The notes under the pieces were generated by a model. That model made no database searches and had not been told where the DNA came from. It worked only from the letters and a program-made list of their open reading frames with translations. A DNA stretch of 64,000 nt, taken from Flavisolibacter longurius. Lineage in GTDB: Bacteria > Bacteroidota > Bacteroidia > Chitinophagales > Chitinophagaceae. The stretch covers positions 1 through 64,000 of the forward strand of contig JACJGO010000003.1 in the NCBI GenBank assembly GCA_014163555.1. The letters run 5' to 3'. Position numbers and translations under genes: made by a program. Positions 9,997 through 18,542 of this stretch are shown here, piece after piece (within the stretch, counting starts at the first letter, position 1; each line of letters starts with the position of its first letter).

Positions 9997-12900
9997 ATGA
10001 AATCTGTTTACAGAACTTGTGTCATTTTCTTGCTTGCACAGATGGTTGCCATCAGAAGCCAGGCGCAATTGTTTCGGCCATTGGCGGCCGAACAATCAGG
10101 CATTCGTTTCAGCAATGATATCAATGAAACCGAAAACCTGAACGTGCTGGCCTATGAATATTTCTACAACGGCGGTGGCGTAGCAGCAGGGGATATCAAC
10201 GGGGATGGATTGGAGGACCTTTATTTTACCGCCAACATGAAGCCCAATAAACTCTTCCTCAACCTGGGCGCAATGAAATTTAAAGACATTACAAAAGATG
10301 CCGGTGTGGAAGGACGGGCCCATGCCTGGAAAACCGGTGTAACCATGGCCGATGTCAACGGCGATGGGCTGCTGGACATCTATGTTTGTTATTCGGGGAA
10401 AGTAATTGATGATCTGAGAAGAAACCAACTCTTCATCAACAAGGGCAACGGGAAGTTTGCAGAGGAAGCGGCTCAATTTGGCCTTGACGATAAAAGCTAC
10501 AGCACGCAGGCCGCTTTTTTTGATTATGACAACGATGGTGACCTTGACATGTTCCTGCTGAACCATAGCACCAAAAAGATCGACAACATGGAGCTGGCCC
10601 GTTTCCGGAACGAAGTGGATTCGTTGGCGGGCAATAAACTATACGAGAATCAAAACAACCGCTTTGTGGATGTGTCGGCAAAGGCCGGCATCCGCCGCAA
10701 TCCCCTGACGTTTGGACTGGGCATCGCCATCGCCGATATTGACAAAGACAGCTGGCAGGATGTGTATGTGTCAAACGATTATAACGAGCAGGACTACCTG
10801 TATATTAACAACCGGAATGGAACGTTTAGGGAAGAATCGCAACAATGTCTTTCGCATCTTTCGCATTTTTCCATGGGGGTAGATATTGCCGACTTCAACA
10901 ACGATGCCCTGCCCGATATTCTAACGCTTGATATGCTGCCCGAAGACAACCGGCGGCAAAAGCTCCTGCAGTTACAGGAGAATTACGAGTCGTTTCAATT
11001 GATGCAATCGCAGGGGCTTCACCGGCAGTACATGCGCAACATGCTGCACCTGAATAACGGCGATGGCAGCTTTAGCGAGATTGCGCAGGCAGCCGGCGTT
11101 TCCAACACCGACTGGAGCTGGACACCGCTATTTGCCGATTTTGATAATGATGGTTACAAAGACCTGTTTGTTACCAACGGCTACCTGCGGGATTATACCA
11201 ACAAGGATTTTTTGCGGTATTGGGGCGATTATAAAATTAAAAAGGCCATGGACCGCGAGCCCACAAAACTCATGGACCTGGTAACAGCCATGCCTTCTAC
11301 CACGTTGTACAACTACATTTTTAAAAACAACAGGGACCTTACGTTTTCCAACCAGAAGACCGAATGGGGCATGACAGACCCCGGTATCTCCAGCGGTGCC
11401 GTGTTTGTTGACCTGGATAATGACGGCGATCTTGACCTTGTTGTCAACCGCATCAACAAAGAGGCCGGCATTTATTGGAACCGGCAGCAGGAAGAAAAAA
11501 AGAAGTCCTTTCTCTCCCTCCGCTTGCGGTATAAAAAAGGAAACGCCAATGCCGTTGGTGCCAAGCTCTATGTATATAGCAATGGCAGTATACAATATGG
11601 AGAGGTGAATGCCAACCGCGGGTACCTTTCTTCTTTGCCGCTTGCTGCCCATTTTGGTTTAGGCGAGGCAGCCACCGTTGATTCGGTAAAAATTATCTGG
11701 CCCGACAACACGGTTCAAAACCTAACGAAAGTTTCCGCCAATCAATTTTTAACTGTCGACTACAGCAGTCCTGCTCGGGAGGGAGCCAACCCGGTTGCTG
11801 CAAAAACTGTTTTCAGCAAAGCAAAACCGCTTATCGATTACAGCAATGAATCGTTCAGTGAAAATGATTTCAAGCGCCAGCCACTGATGTTGTTCATGTA
11901 TTCCAAAACAGGCCCGGTGATGGCAAAAGCGGATGTCGACAAAGATGGCCTGGAAGACCTGTTTGTCAGTGGTGACAAGACAGCCGCCGGCAAAATTTAC
12001 CGGCAGCAAAAAGGAGGATCATTTGTCGCCATCAATGGACTGGCCATTGGCGATGAGAACAGTTCAGCCACCAGTGCCGCCACCTTTGCAGATGTGGACA
12101 ACGATGGCTTTGTGGACCTCTACGTGGCAAAAGGCGGCTATTCCCTGTTTGAACCCAACACCGTTGCCCTGCAGGATGAATTGTACCGGAATGACGGCAA
12201 GGGAAACTTCGTTCTTTACAAGGAGGCTCTGCCCGATGTCAGCGCCAGTGCCAAGAGTTGCGTTCGTGCCGCGGATTATGATAACGACGGGGACATTGAT
12301 TTTTTTGTGGGCGGAAGGGTAGTGCCCGGCCGGTACCCGATGACCCCTGTGAGTTACCTGTTGAACAATGATGGCAATGGAAAATTTACGGTTGTCAACA
12401 CGGTATTCAGCCAGGTGGGCATGATCACAGATGCGGTGTGGTATGATCTGAATGGTGATGGCCGGAAAGACTTGGTGGTTTGCGGCGAGTTTATGCCGGT
12501 GACAGTGTTCATCAATACCGCCAATGGTTTTATTGATAAAACAACCGAATACTTTCCGGCCCCGGACAGCGGCTTGTGGTTTTCGCTGGCCATTGCCGAT
12601 GTCAACAGCGATGGGAAGCCCGATATAGTTGCCGGCAATGTGGGCCGCAATACACAGATCCATTTTTCAACAAAAGAGCCGGTAGAGTTATACTTCGCTG
12701 ATTTTGACGGCAACGGTTCCATTGATCCGTTTTTAAATTGTTACGTGCAGGGCACAAGTTTTCCGTTTGTAAGCCGCGATGAGCTGAACGGCCAGATCTA
12801 CGCCATGCGTAAAAAATTCAGGTCGTACAACGACTATTCCAACGCCAGCATGACCAGCATTTTCACACCGGATGAAATGGCAAAAGCAGGGAAATTGATC

Positions 12901-13272
12901 GCCACGGAAGGTAACACGGTTTGTTACCTGAACCACAACGGGCGGTTTGAAAAAACAATCCTTCCCCTGCAGGCGCAGTTTTCCGTGGTGACAAACATTA
13001 CTGTTGACGACTTTGATAAAGACGGAAAGCAGGATATTTTGTTGTTGGGAAACCGTTCGGATAACCGGCTAAAGATTGGCAGCATTGCCGCCAACTATGG
13101 CTGCCTGTTGACAGGCGATGGCAATGGCCGGTTTACCTACCTGCCGCAAACTGCATCGGGACTGTCTGTAAAAGGCGATGTGAAATCAGCGGAAGTCATA
13201 ACGGTGGGCAATGAAAAATACATTTGTATCGGTGTAGCTGATGGCCCCCTGCAATTTTATAAACTGAAGTAA
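9997..13272 (+). CDS. VCBS/FG-GAP repeat protein with ASPIC/UnbV domain (CRTAC1-like)
   Basis: The product has 1,091 residues with an N-terminal signal peptide ending near SQAQ. Many FG-GAP/VCBS blades carry calcium-binding loops such as DINGDGLEDLYF, DVNGDGLLDIYV, DYDNDGDLDMFL and DLDNDGDLDLVV, first between residues 55 and 470 and again from about 640 to the end. Between them (about 515-585) lies an ASPIC/UnbV domain (VGAKLYVYSNG, FGLGEAATVDSVKIIWPD). Such proteins form secreted beta-propellers. In Bacteroidota they often sit beside SusC/SusD pairs and vanadium haloperoxidase-like PAP2 proteins, as here. The exact role is unknown; extracellular binding of polymer or metal is plausible. Confidence 0.9.
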   Translation: MKSVYRTCVIFLLAQMVAIRSQAQLFRPLAAEQSGIRFSNDINETENLNVLAYEYFYNGGGVAAGDINGDGLEDLYFTANMKPNKLFLNLGAMKFKDITKDAGVEGRAHAWKTGVTMADVNGDGLLDIYVCYSGKVIDDLRRNQLFINKGNGKFAEEAAQFGLDDKSYSTQAAFFDYDNDGDLDMFLLNHSTKKIDNMELARFRNEVDSLAGNKLYENQNNRFVDVSAKAGIRRNPLTFGLGIAIADIDKDSWQDVYVSNDYNEQDYLYINNRNGTFREESQQCLSHLSHFSMGVDIADFNNDALPDILTLDMLPEDNRRQKLLQLQENYESFQLMQSQGLHRQYMRNMLHLNNGDGSFSEIAQAAGVSNTDWSWTPLFADFDNDGYKDLFVTNGYLRDYTNKDFLRYWGDYKIKKAMDREPTKLMDLVTAMPSTTLYNYIFKNNRDLTFSNQKTEWGMTDPGISSGAVFVDLDNDGDLDLVVNRINKEAGIYWNRQQEEKKKSFLSLRLRYKKGNANAVGAKLYVYSNGSIQYGEVNANRGYLSSLPLAAHFGLGEAATVDSVKIIWPDNTVQNLTKVSANQFLTVDYSSPAREGANPVAAKTVFSKAKPLIDYSNESFSENDFKRQPLMLFMYSKTGPVMAKADVDKDGLEDLFVSGDKTAAGKIYRQQKGGSFVAINGLAIGDENSSATSAATFADVDNDGFVDLYVAKGGYSLFEPNTVALQDELYRNDGKGNFVLYKEALPDVSASAKSCVRAADYDNDGDIDFFVGGRVVPGRYPMTPVSYLLNNDGNGKFTVVNTVFSQVGMITDAVWYDLNGDGRKDLVVCGEFMPVTVFINTANGFIDKTTEYFPAPDSGLWFSLAIADVNSDGKPDIVAGNVGRNTQIHFSTKEPVELYFADFDGNGSIDPFLNCYVQGTSFPFVSRDELNGQIYAMRKKFRSYNDYSNASMTSIFTPDEMAKAGKLIATEGNTVCYLNHNGRFEKTILPLQAQFSVVTNITVDDFDKDGKQDILLLGNRSDNRLKIGSIAANYGCLLTGDGNGRFTYLPQTASGLSVKGDVKSAEVITVGNEKYICIGVADGPLQFYKLK

Positions 13273-13372
13273 TTTTTGTGAGCAATAGGAATCAAATTTC
13301 TGGCATCGTTTTGAACAAACAACCACCTGCTGAATCAAATACTTTCAATAAACAAAAGGTATATCCAAGGAC

Positions 13373-14692
13373 ATGAAGCGTATCCTGGTCATCTTAGTTT
13401 TGGCAGCAAACAGTTTACAGGCGCAGACGAAAAAAACAGCGTATGAAGACCTCGTACAACCGGCTGTTTTTTCCTTGTCCATGGTGATGATGCACGACGT
13501 GGTGAACCCGCCGGCCGCCAGCCGTTTTTTTGCCTATTGCACCCTGGGTGCTTATGATATCGTGGCGCAACGCAATCCTGCTGTGGTTTCTCCTGCGGCA
13601 TTTATCAGGCGGTACCAACCTGTTGTGATTTCAACGGCTGCCAAGGATTACGATTACCGTCTTGCCGCCTTGTATTGCATTTACGAAACAGGGCGATTAC
13701 TGTTGCCTTCCGGTTATCTGCTGGAGGAAAAGCAGGAGGCTTTCCTGGCTTCTTTAAAAGCGCAGAAATTAAAACAGGCGATCATCGACAGTTCGGTTGC
13801 CGTGGCCAAATCGGTAGCGGCGCAAATTGCTGCATGGGCGGCACAAGACGGTTATGGCAAGCTGAGTGCACGGTTACGGTACACGCCGCTAAAAGGCGAG
13901 GGCATGTGGTACCCCACGCCGCCTGCTTATATGGAAGCTGTAGAGCCCAACTGGAAAACGGTAAAAACCCTGGTGATGGATTCCTGTGACCAGTTTGTGC
14001 CCCCGCCACCAGTGGCCTTCAGCAAAGACAGCAGCTCTTCGTTCTTTGCACTGGCAAAAGAAGTGTACGAGGTGTCGAAAAACCCCACGCCGGAACAATT
14101 GGCCATAGCCGGTTTTTGGGATTGTAATCCTTTTGCTGTGGCCAACGCGGGGCACATGTCCATCGGGTTTAAAAAGATCAGTCCCGGCGCCCACTGGATG
14201 AACATTGCCGCCATTGCCGCGAAAGAAGCCGGCCTCGATTTTGATAAGGTCATCCAGTTACATGCGATCGAAGCGGTGACCTTAATGGATGCCTTCATCA
14301 GTTGCTGGGATGAAAAATTCCGCAGCAACCGCATCCGGCCGGAGACCTACATTCACCGCTATATGGATGTGGCCTGGCAGCCCCTTTTGCAAACACCACC
14401 TTTTCCCGAATATCCCAGCGGGCACAGTGTTGTTTCCGCCGCATCGGCTGAAGTGCTGTCCTACTTGCTGGGCAACAATCTTTCGTATACCGACAATACG
14501 CAGGATATGTTTGAGCTGCAGCCAAGGGTTTTCACTTCGTTCCGGCAAGCGGCAGAGGAAGCGGGAATTTCCCGGCTGTATGGCGGTATTCATTTCCGGG
14601 ATGCCGTTGAGCAAGGCATGAAGGAAGGAGCCGCCGTCGGAAAATTTATCTGTGAGAAAATACGGGCTGCCGGCATAAAGCCATTGAAATAG
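13373..14692 (+). CDS. Vanadium-dependent haloperoxidase-like PAP2 superfamily protein
   Basis: The product has 439 residues with a short signal peptide (MKRILVILVLAANSLQAQ). The three PAP2/haloperoxidase motifs are present and in order: K-x6-RP (KFRSNRIRP, about residue 315), PSGH (about 347-350) and SR-x5-H (SRLYGGIH, about 400-407). These residues bind vanadate in haloperoxidases and phosphate in acid phosphatases, so the fold is clear but the reaction is not. It lies 100 nt after the VCBS/ASPIC gene on the same strand, a pairing common in Bacteroidota. It probably acts in the periplasm or outside the cell. Confidence 0.88.
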   Translation: MKRILVILVLAANSLQAQTKKTAYEDLVQPAVFSLSMVMMHDVVNPPAASRFFAYCTLGAYDIVAQRNPAVVSPAAFIRRYQPVVISTAAKDYDYRLAALYCIYETGRLLLPSGYLLEEKQEAFLASLKAQKLKQAIIDSSVAVAKSVAAQIAAWAAQDGYGKLSARLRYTPLKGEGMWYPTPPAYMEAVEPNWKTVKTLVMDSCDQFVPPPPVAFSKDSSSSFFALAKEVYEVSKNPTPEQLAIAGFWDCNPFAVANAGHMSIGFKKISPGAHWMNIAAIAAKEAGLDFDKVIQLHAIEAVTLMDAFISCWDEKFRSNRIRPETYIHRYMDVAWQPLLQTPPFPEYPSGHSVVSAASAEVLSYLLGNNLSYTDNTQDMFELQPRVFTSFRQAAEEAGISRLYGGIHFRDAVEQGMKEGAAVGKFICEKIRAAGIKPLK

Positions 14693-14720
14693 CTCCCAAA
14701 ACTATTATGATCTAACCTCT

Positions 14721-14811
14721 GTTCCGTTCAAGACAACCCGCAGCCTCCCTGTGGATGGTAAGTAGATGGTATATAGATGGTAAAGGGTTAGTAAAGGTTT
14801 TTGACGGAAAC
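14721..14811 (+). repeat. Diverged dispersed repeat, copy 2
   Basis: This is the counterpart of 2611-2699. It lies just upstream of the helicase gene. It also contains an internal repeat of the word GATGGTA. Confidence 0.5.
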
Positions 14812-14919
14812 AGCTTGCACTTGGGGTACTTGCGCCAAAGACTACGCTGCGAAACCCTCCGCTTTTCCCGTTCTCTGCGGTTATCAAAACAGGCGTATCC
14901 TTTTGTAGATTTACACAGC

Positions 14920-17694
14920 ATGGCGGACCTGAAAAGATCAAGTGGTTACAAGGTGGTGAAAGCGTGGTTGAACAGCAAGGGCTACCATCCCTTTGCTTAC
15001 CAGGAAGAAGCCTGGCAGCACATCATCAACGGCAGGAGCGGATTGGTCAATGCACCCACCGGTACCGGTAAAACCTTTTCCGTTTTTCTCGGCAGCATCA
15101 TTCAATTCATCAACCAGCATCCCAAAGACTATACCCGCAAGGCCAAAAACGGCCTGCAACTCATCTGGATCACCCCCCTGCGGGCCCTGGCCAAAGACAT
15201 TGGCCGGGCCATGGAAGAAGTGATCTTCGAACTGGACCTGCAATGGCGTGTCGGCATCCGCAACGGCGATACCTCGCTATCCGAAAGGCAAAAGCAAAAG
15301 CGCCAGATGCCCGAAGTGCTGATCATCACCCCCGAAAGCATGCACCTGCTGCTCTCGCAGAAGGGCGCCGCTGATATTTTCAAAACCCTGAAACTGATCG
15401 CTGCCGATGAATGGCATGAACTCATGGGCAGCAAGCGGGGAGTGCTCATAGAATTGGCGGTAAGCCGTATTGTAGGAGCGGCCCCCTCCGGCTCCCCCGG
15501 TGGGGGAGTGACCCTAGCACAGCCCTCGCCTGGCGAAGAGGTTGACAACAGTACAGTGTTTCCGCAAAGCGGGCCAACGCGGCGCAGGTCTCCCTCCCAC
15601 CAGGAGGGCGGGGTAGGCCCCTCCATCTGGGGCATCTCGGCTACCATCGGCAACCTGGAAGAAGCGATGAACGTTCTGCTTTCGCCCTTGAAATTGCAAA
15701 AGACAACTGCGCAACGCGAGGCTGATGCAGAAGCCATTCCCCCCTTGGGGGGTGGGGGGGCTGGCATCATTGTCAAAGCCGCTCTTTCCAAAAGTCTGGA
15801 AGTGCTGTCCGTGCTCCCCGACGAAATTGAAAAATACCCTTGGGCTGGGCACTTAGGCATCAAGCTGGCGCACAAGGTTCTGCCCATTATTGATAACAGC
15901 CGCACCACGCTGATTTTTATCAATACCCGCGGCATGAGTGAGCTTTGGTACCAAACGCTCCTGAACATTGCCCCCCATCTTGCCGGCGCCATTGCCCTGC
16001 ACCACGGCAGCATTGAAATGGAACTGCGTACCTGGGTGGAAGAAGCCCTGCATGAGGGCAAACTAAAGGCCGTGGTCTGCACCGCCAGCCTTGACCTGGG
16101 TGTGGATTTCCGCCCGGTGGAAACCGTTATCCAGGTGGGTTCGCCCAAAGGCGTTGCCCGTTTCCTGCAGCGGGCCGGCCGCAGCGGCCACAGTCCTGAT
16201 GCAACAAGCCGCATTTATTTTTTGCCCACGCATTCGCTTGAGCTGATCGAAGCGGCGGCGCTTAAATCTGCCATTGATGAACAGTTCATCGAAAGCCGTG
16301 AGCCCTTGCTGCTTTGTTACGATGTGCTGGTGCAATACCTCTGTACCCTTGCCTGCGGCGATGGCTTTGTACCGGCTGTTATCTGGAAAGAAGTAAAAAG
16401 TACCAACTGCTATGCCGACCTGACAGAAGACGAATGGGCCGAAATGCTCTACTTTATTACCTCGGGGGGCAATGCCCTGCAGCAGTACGATGAATACAAA
16501 AAGGTGGAGATAGAAAGCGGTGTGTACAAGGTCAACAGCCGCCGCATTGCCATGCGCCACCGCCTGCACATCGGCACCATCGTCAGCGATGCCATGATGA
16601 AGGTAAAGTTCTTGGGCGGCGGCTATATCGGCATTATCGAAGAATATTTTATTTCCCGTCTGGATGTTGGCGATACGTTTACCCTGGCCGGCCGGCAACT
16701 GGAGCTGGTAGCCATCAAAGACATGACGGTAATTGCCAAAAAATCGTCGGCGAAAAAATCGGCCATCCCCAGTTGGCTGGGTGGTCGCCTGCCCCTGTCG
16801 GCGAGCATGGGAAAAGTTTTGCGGCGCATGGTGGATGTAGCCAGCAGTGCGCAAGAGGCAATGGGCAATGAGCAACAGGCAATCGGCAAAAGCCAGGCGG
16901 AAAGGGGTAAAAAGGGGAAGGCAAAAGAAAAGAAGCAAATCACCGGATCAGCATTGCCGATAACCTATCGTCCGTTGCCCATAGAACTGGAAGTATTGCA
17001 ACCTCTCTTTGGCCTCCAGCAGGAACTTTCGCACCTGCCAAAGGAAAAAGAATTGCTTATTGAACAGATCGAGACCCGCGATGGCTTTCACCTATTTGTT
17101 TACCCCTTTGAAGGGCGGCTGGTGCACGAAGCCATGGCAGCACTCCTGGCCTGGCGCATTTCCCGCATTATGCCCATCACGTTTTCCATCGCGATGAACG
17201 ATTACGGCTTTGAGCTGCTGAGCGACCAGCCCATTCCCGTAGACGACAGCAATGTATACGAACTGTTTTCGCCCCAAAACCTGATGGAAGATATCCAGCG
17301 CAGCGTCAATGCCACGGAGATGGCAAAACGTAAATTCCGCGACATCGCCGTGATTGGTGGATTGATCTTCCAGGGTTTTCCCGGCGAATACAAAAAAGCA
17401 CGGCACCTGCAGGCTTCCGCCGGGTTGCTTTTTAATGTCTTCAATGAGTACGATGCCAACAATGTGCTCATCCGCCAGGCCTACCAGGAAGTGTTTGACC
17501 AGCAAATGGAGGAAGCCCGCCTGCGGGAAATGCTCCAGCGGGTGCAGGAATCGAGGATCGTGTTGACCTTCCCGGAGCGGCTAACCCCATTCTGCTTTCC
17601 CATTAAAGTGGACAGCCTGCGGGAAAGCCTTACCTCCGAAAAACTGGCCGACCGGGTACGCCGCATGCAGTCGGAACTGGGATCAGCAGGATAA
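14920..17694 (+). CDS. Ligase-associated DEXH-box DNA helicase (Lhr family)
   Basis: The 924-residue protein has helicase motifs in order: Walker A NAPTGTGKTFS (about 45-55), motif Ia TPLRALAKDI, motif II as ADEWHE, SATIGN, then domain 2 with INTRGMSELWYQ and the motif VI-type RFLQRAGRSGH. A winged-helix and Lhr core domain follow, with the C-terminal end typical of the ligase-associated group. The start at 14920 matches the start preserved in the decayed copy at 4208; an in-frame ATG at 14755 would add an unlikely leader. Three low-complexity insertions interrupt the normal alignment (near 15478-15625, 15700-15768 and 16845-16985). The partner phosphoesterase follows, but the ligase and exonuclease of this repair set are not in the window. 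It probably unwinds DNA in repair. Confidence 0.9.
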   Translation: MADLKRSSGYKVVKAWLNSKGYHPFAYQEEAWQHIINGRSGLVNAPTGTGKTFSVFLGSIIQFINQHPKDYTRKAKNGLQLIWITPLRALAKDIGRAMEEVIFELDLQWRVGIRNGDTSLSERQKQKRQMPEVLIITPESMHLLLSQKGAADIFKTLKLIAADEWHELMGSKRGVLIELAVSRIVGAAPSGSPGGGVTLAQPSPGEEVDNSTVFPQSGPTRRRSPSHQEGGVGPSIWGISATIGNLEEAMNVLLSPLKLQKTTAQREADAEAIPPLGGGGAGIIVKAALSKSLEVLSVLPDEIEKYPWAGHLGIKLAHKVLPIIDNSRTTLIFINTRGMSELWYQTLLNIAPHLAGAIALHHGSIEMELRTWVEEALHEGKLKAVVCTASLDLGVDFRPVETVIQVGSPKGVARFLQRAGRSGHSPDATSRIYFLPTHSLELIEAAALKSAIDEQFIESREPLLLCYDVLVQYLCTLACGDGFVPAVIWKEVKSTNCYADLTEDEWAEMLYFITSGGNALQQYDEYKKVEIESGVYKVNSRRIAMRHRLHIGTIVSDAMMKVKFLGGGYIGIIEEYFISRLDVGDTFTLAGRQLELVAIKDMTVIAKKSSAKKSAIPSWLGGRLPLSASMGKVLRRMVDVASSAQEAMGNEQQAIGKSQAERGKKGKAKEKKQITGSALPITYRPLPIELEVLQPLFGLQQELSHLPKEKELLIEQIETRDGFHLFVYPFEGRLVHEAMAALLAWRISRIMPITFSIAMNDYGFELLSDQPIPVDDSNVYELFSPQNLMEDIQRSVNATEMAKRKFRDIAVIGGLIFQGFPGEYKKARHLQASAGLLFNVFNEYDANNVLIRQAYQEVFDQQMEEARLREMLQRVQESRIVLTFPERLTPFCFPIKVDSLRESLTSEKLADRVRRMQSELGSAG
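15478..15625 (+). repeat. GC-rich hairpin element inserted in frame in the helicase gene
   Basis: The segment codes for about 49 Pro/Gly/Ser-rich residues between LAVSRIVG and SIWGISATIGN, where related helicases have a short loop. It has a perfect hairpin CTCCCCCGGTGGGGGAG near the left end and CCCTCC/GGAGGG near the right. Both ends match, in the same relative order, the reverse strand of the intergenic element at 29270-29395. Confidence 0.75.
15738..15768 (+). repeat. Second G-rich hairpin inside the helicase gene
   Basis: CCCCCC-TT-GGGGGG is followed by another G7 run. It codes for PPLGGGGAG in a stretch (about 15700-15768) that looks extra relative to the usual protein. It may be a trimmed member of the same GC-rich element family. 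Confidence 0.5.
16861..16982 (+). repeat. Imperfect inverted repeat in frame in the helicase gene
   Basis: The left arm 16861-16888 and right arm 16955-16982 are 28 nt each, and 21 positions pair. The left arm is made of GGCAAT-like words (ATGGGCAATGAGCAACAGG). The 66-nt centre codes for a Lys/Gln-rich linker. It resembles in design the elements at 17713, 22939 and 25780. Confidence 0.75.
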
Positions 17695-17712
17695 GTAGGA
17701 TTTCTATAGACA

Positions 17713-17795
17713 AAACCACAGAGACAGGGATACACGGAGATGCACAGAGAAGTTTGCCTTTGTGACCCTTTGTGTCCCAGAGCCTTCGTGGTTCA
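17713..17795. repeat. Imperfect inverted repeat with CACAGAG-like words
   Basis: AACCACAGAGACAGGGATAC... on the left pairs imperfectly with ...GTGTCCCAGAGCCTTCGTGGTT on the right. It lies between the helicase stop and the phosphoesterase. Confidence 0.65.
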
Positions 17796-17874
17796 AAAAA
17801 AAATTCCACCTTATTTAAGAAAGTTTTGATCCAATTGCCCATCCCTTTCAGCCCAGAAATCCCTGTTCCAACGG

Positions 17875-17882
17875 TAGCTTTG
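17875..17882 (+). promoter_or_regulatory. Possible -7 box before the phosphoesterase gene
   Basis: TAGCTTTG fits the Bacteroidota -7 consensus TAnnTTTG exactly and lies 9 nt before the chosen ATG, which would give a very short leader. No clear TTTG -33 box is seen at the usual spacing. Confidence 0.45.
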
Positions 17883-17891
17883 CGACCTCTT

Positions 17892-18542
17892 ATGCAGGCA
17901 CCGCTTCTCCAAAAAATTCACGGTCAAAATCTTTGGCTTTCAGCCCAGCGTTCCCTTTTTTGGGAAGAAGAAAAATCCCTTGTGGTGTCGGACCTGCACT
18001 TTGGCAAAACCGGGCATTTTCGAAAGGCAGGCATTGCCGTACCGCAAACAGTTTACAAAGAAGACCTGCAGCGCCTTGTTAGTTTGTTGCATTATTTCAA
18101 GCCTTCCCAACTGATCGTGGTGGGTGATTTTTTTCACAGCCGGGCCAACACCGAACTGGATTGGTTCAAGCGCTGGCGAGACGATTTTTCTGCCCTGCAG
18201 ATCACACTCGTAAAAGGAAACCACGATATCCTAACCGATGCCTGGTACAAGGAAGCAGCCATCGATGTGGTCAATCCGACCCTGCAAACAGGGCCCTTCC
18301 TGTTTTCCCACGACCGGTGCGAGACCGCGGCCGGTGTTTACGCCTTTTGCGGGCACATTCACCCCGGGATTATGTTGCATGGTCTGGGGAAACAATCCTT
18401 GCGCTTTCCTTGTTTTTATTTTACGGAACGCCATTGCATCCTGCCGGCCTTTAGCAAATTCACCGGTGCCGTGTCTATGAACAGGGGAGAAGCCAGCGCT
18501 GTTTTTGCCATTGTTGAAAACGAATTGATCAAACTCACATGA
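17892..18542 (+). CDS. pdeM: Ligase-associated metallophosphoesterase (PdeM-like)
   Basis: The 216-residue product has calcineurin-type metal motifs: VSDLHFGKTGHFRKAG (D-x-H), VVGDFFHS (GD), VKGNHD (GNHD), then FSHD and CGHIHPG (GH-x-H). This arrangement and the KxGHFRKAG stretch are typical of the phosphoesterase encoded beside the Lhr-type helicase and an ATP-dependent ligase in many bacteria. I chose ATG 17892, which starts MQAPLLQKIHGQNLWL, because the longer frame from 17772 runs into the inverted repeat. The gene overlaps the next start by four bases (ATGA), so it is co-translated with the HDAC-family gene. The role in repair is inferred from the family. Confidence 0.85.
   Translation: MQAPLLQKIHGQNLWLSAQRSLFWEEEKSLVVSDLHFGKTGHFRKAGIAVPQTVYKEDLQRLVSLLHYFKPSQLIVVGDFFHSRANTELDWFKRWRDDFSALQITLVKGNHDILTDAWYKEAAIDVVNPTLQTGPFLFSHDRCETAAGVYAFCGHIHPGIMLHGLGKQSLRFPCFYFTERHCILPAFSKFTGAVSMNRGEASAVFAIVENELIKLT

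Noticed and set aside
15129-16214. A 361-codon open frame on the minus strand inside the helicase gene
   Set aside because: It is antisense to a gene with clear helicase motifs, and its composition follows from that gene's codons.
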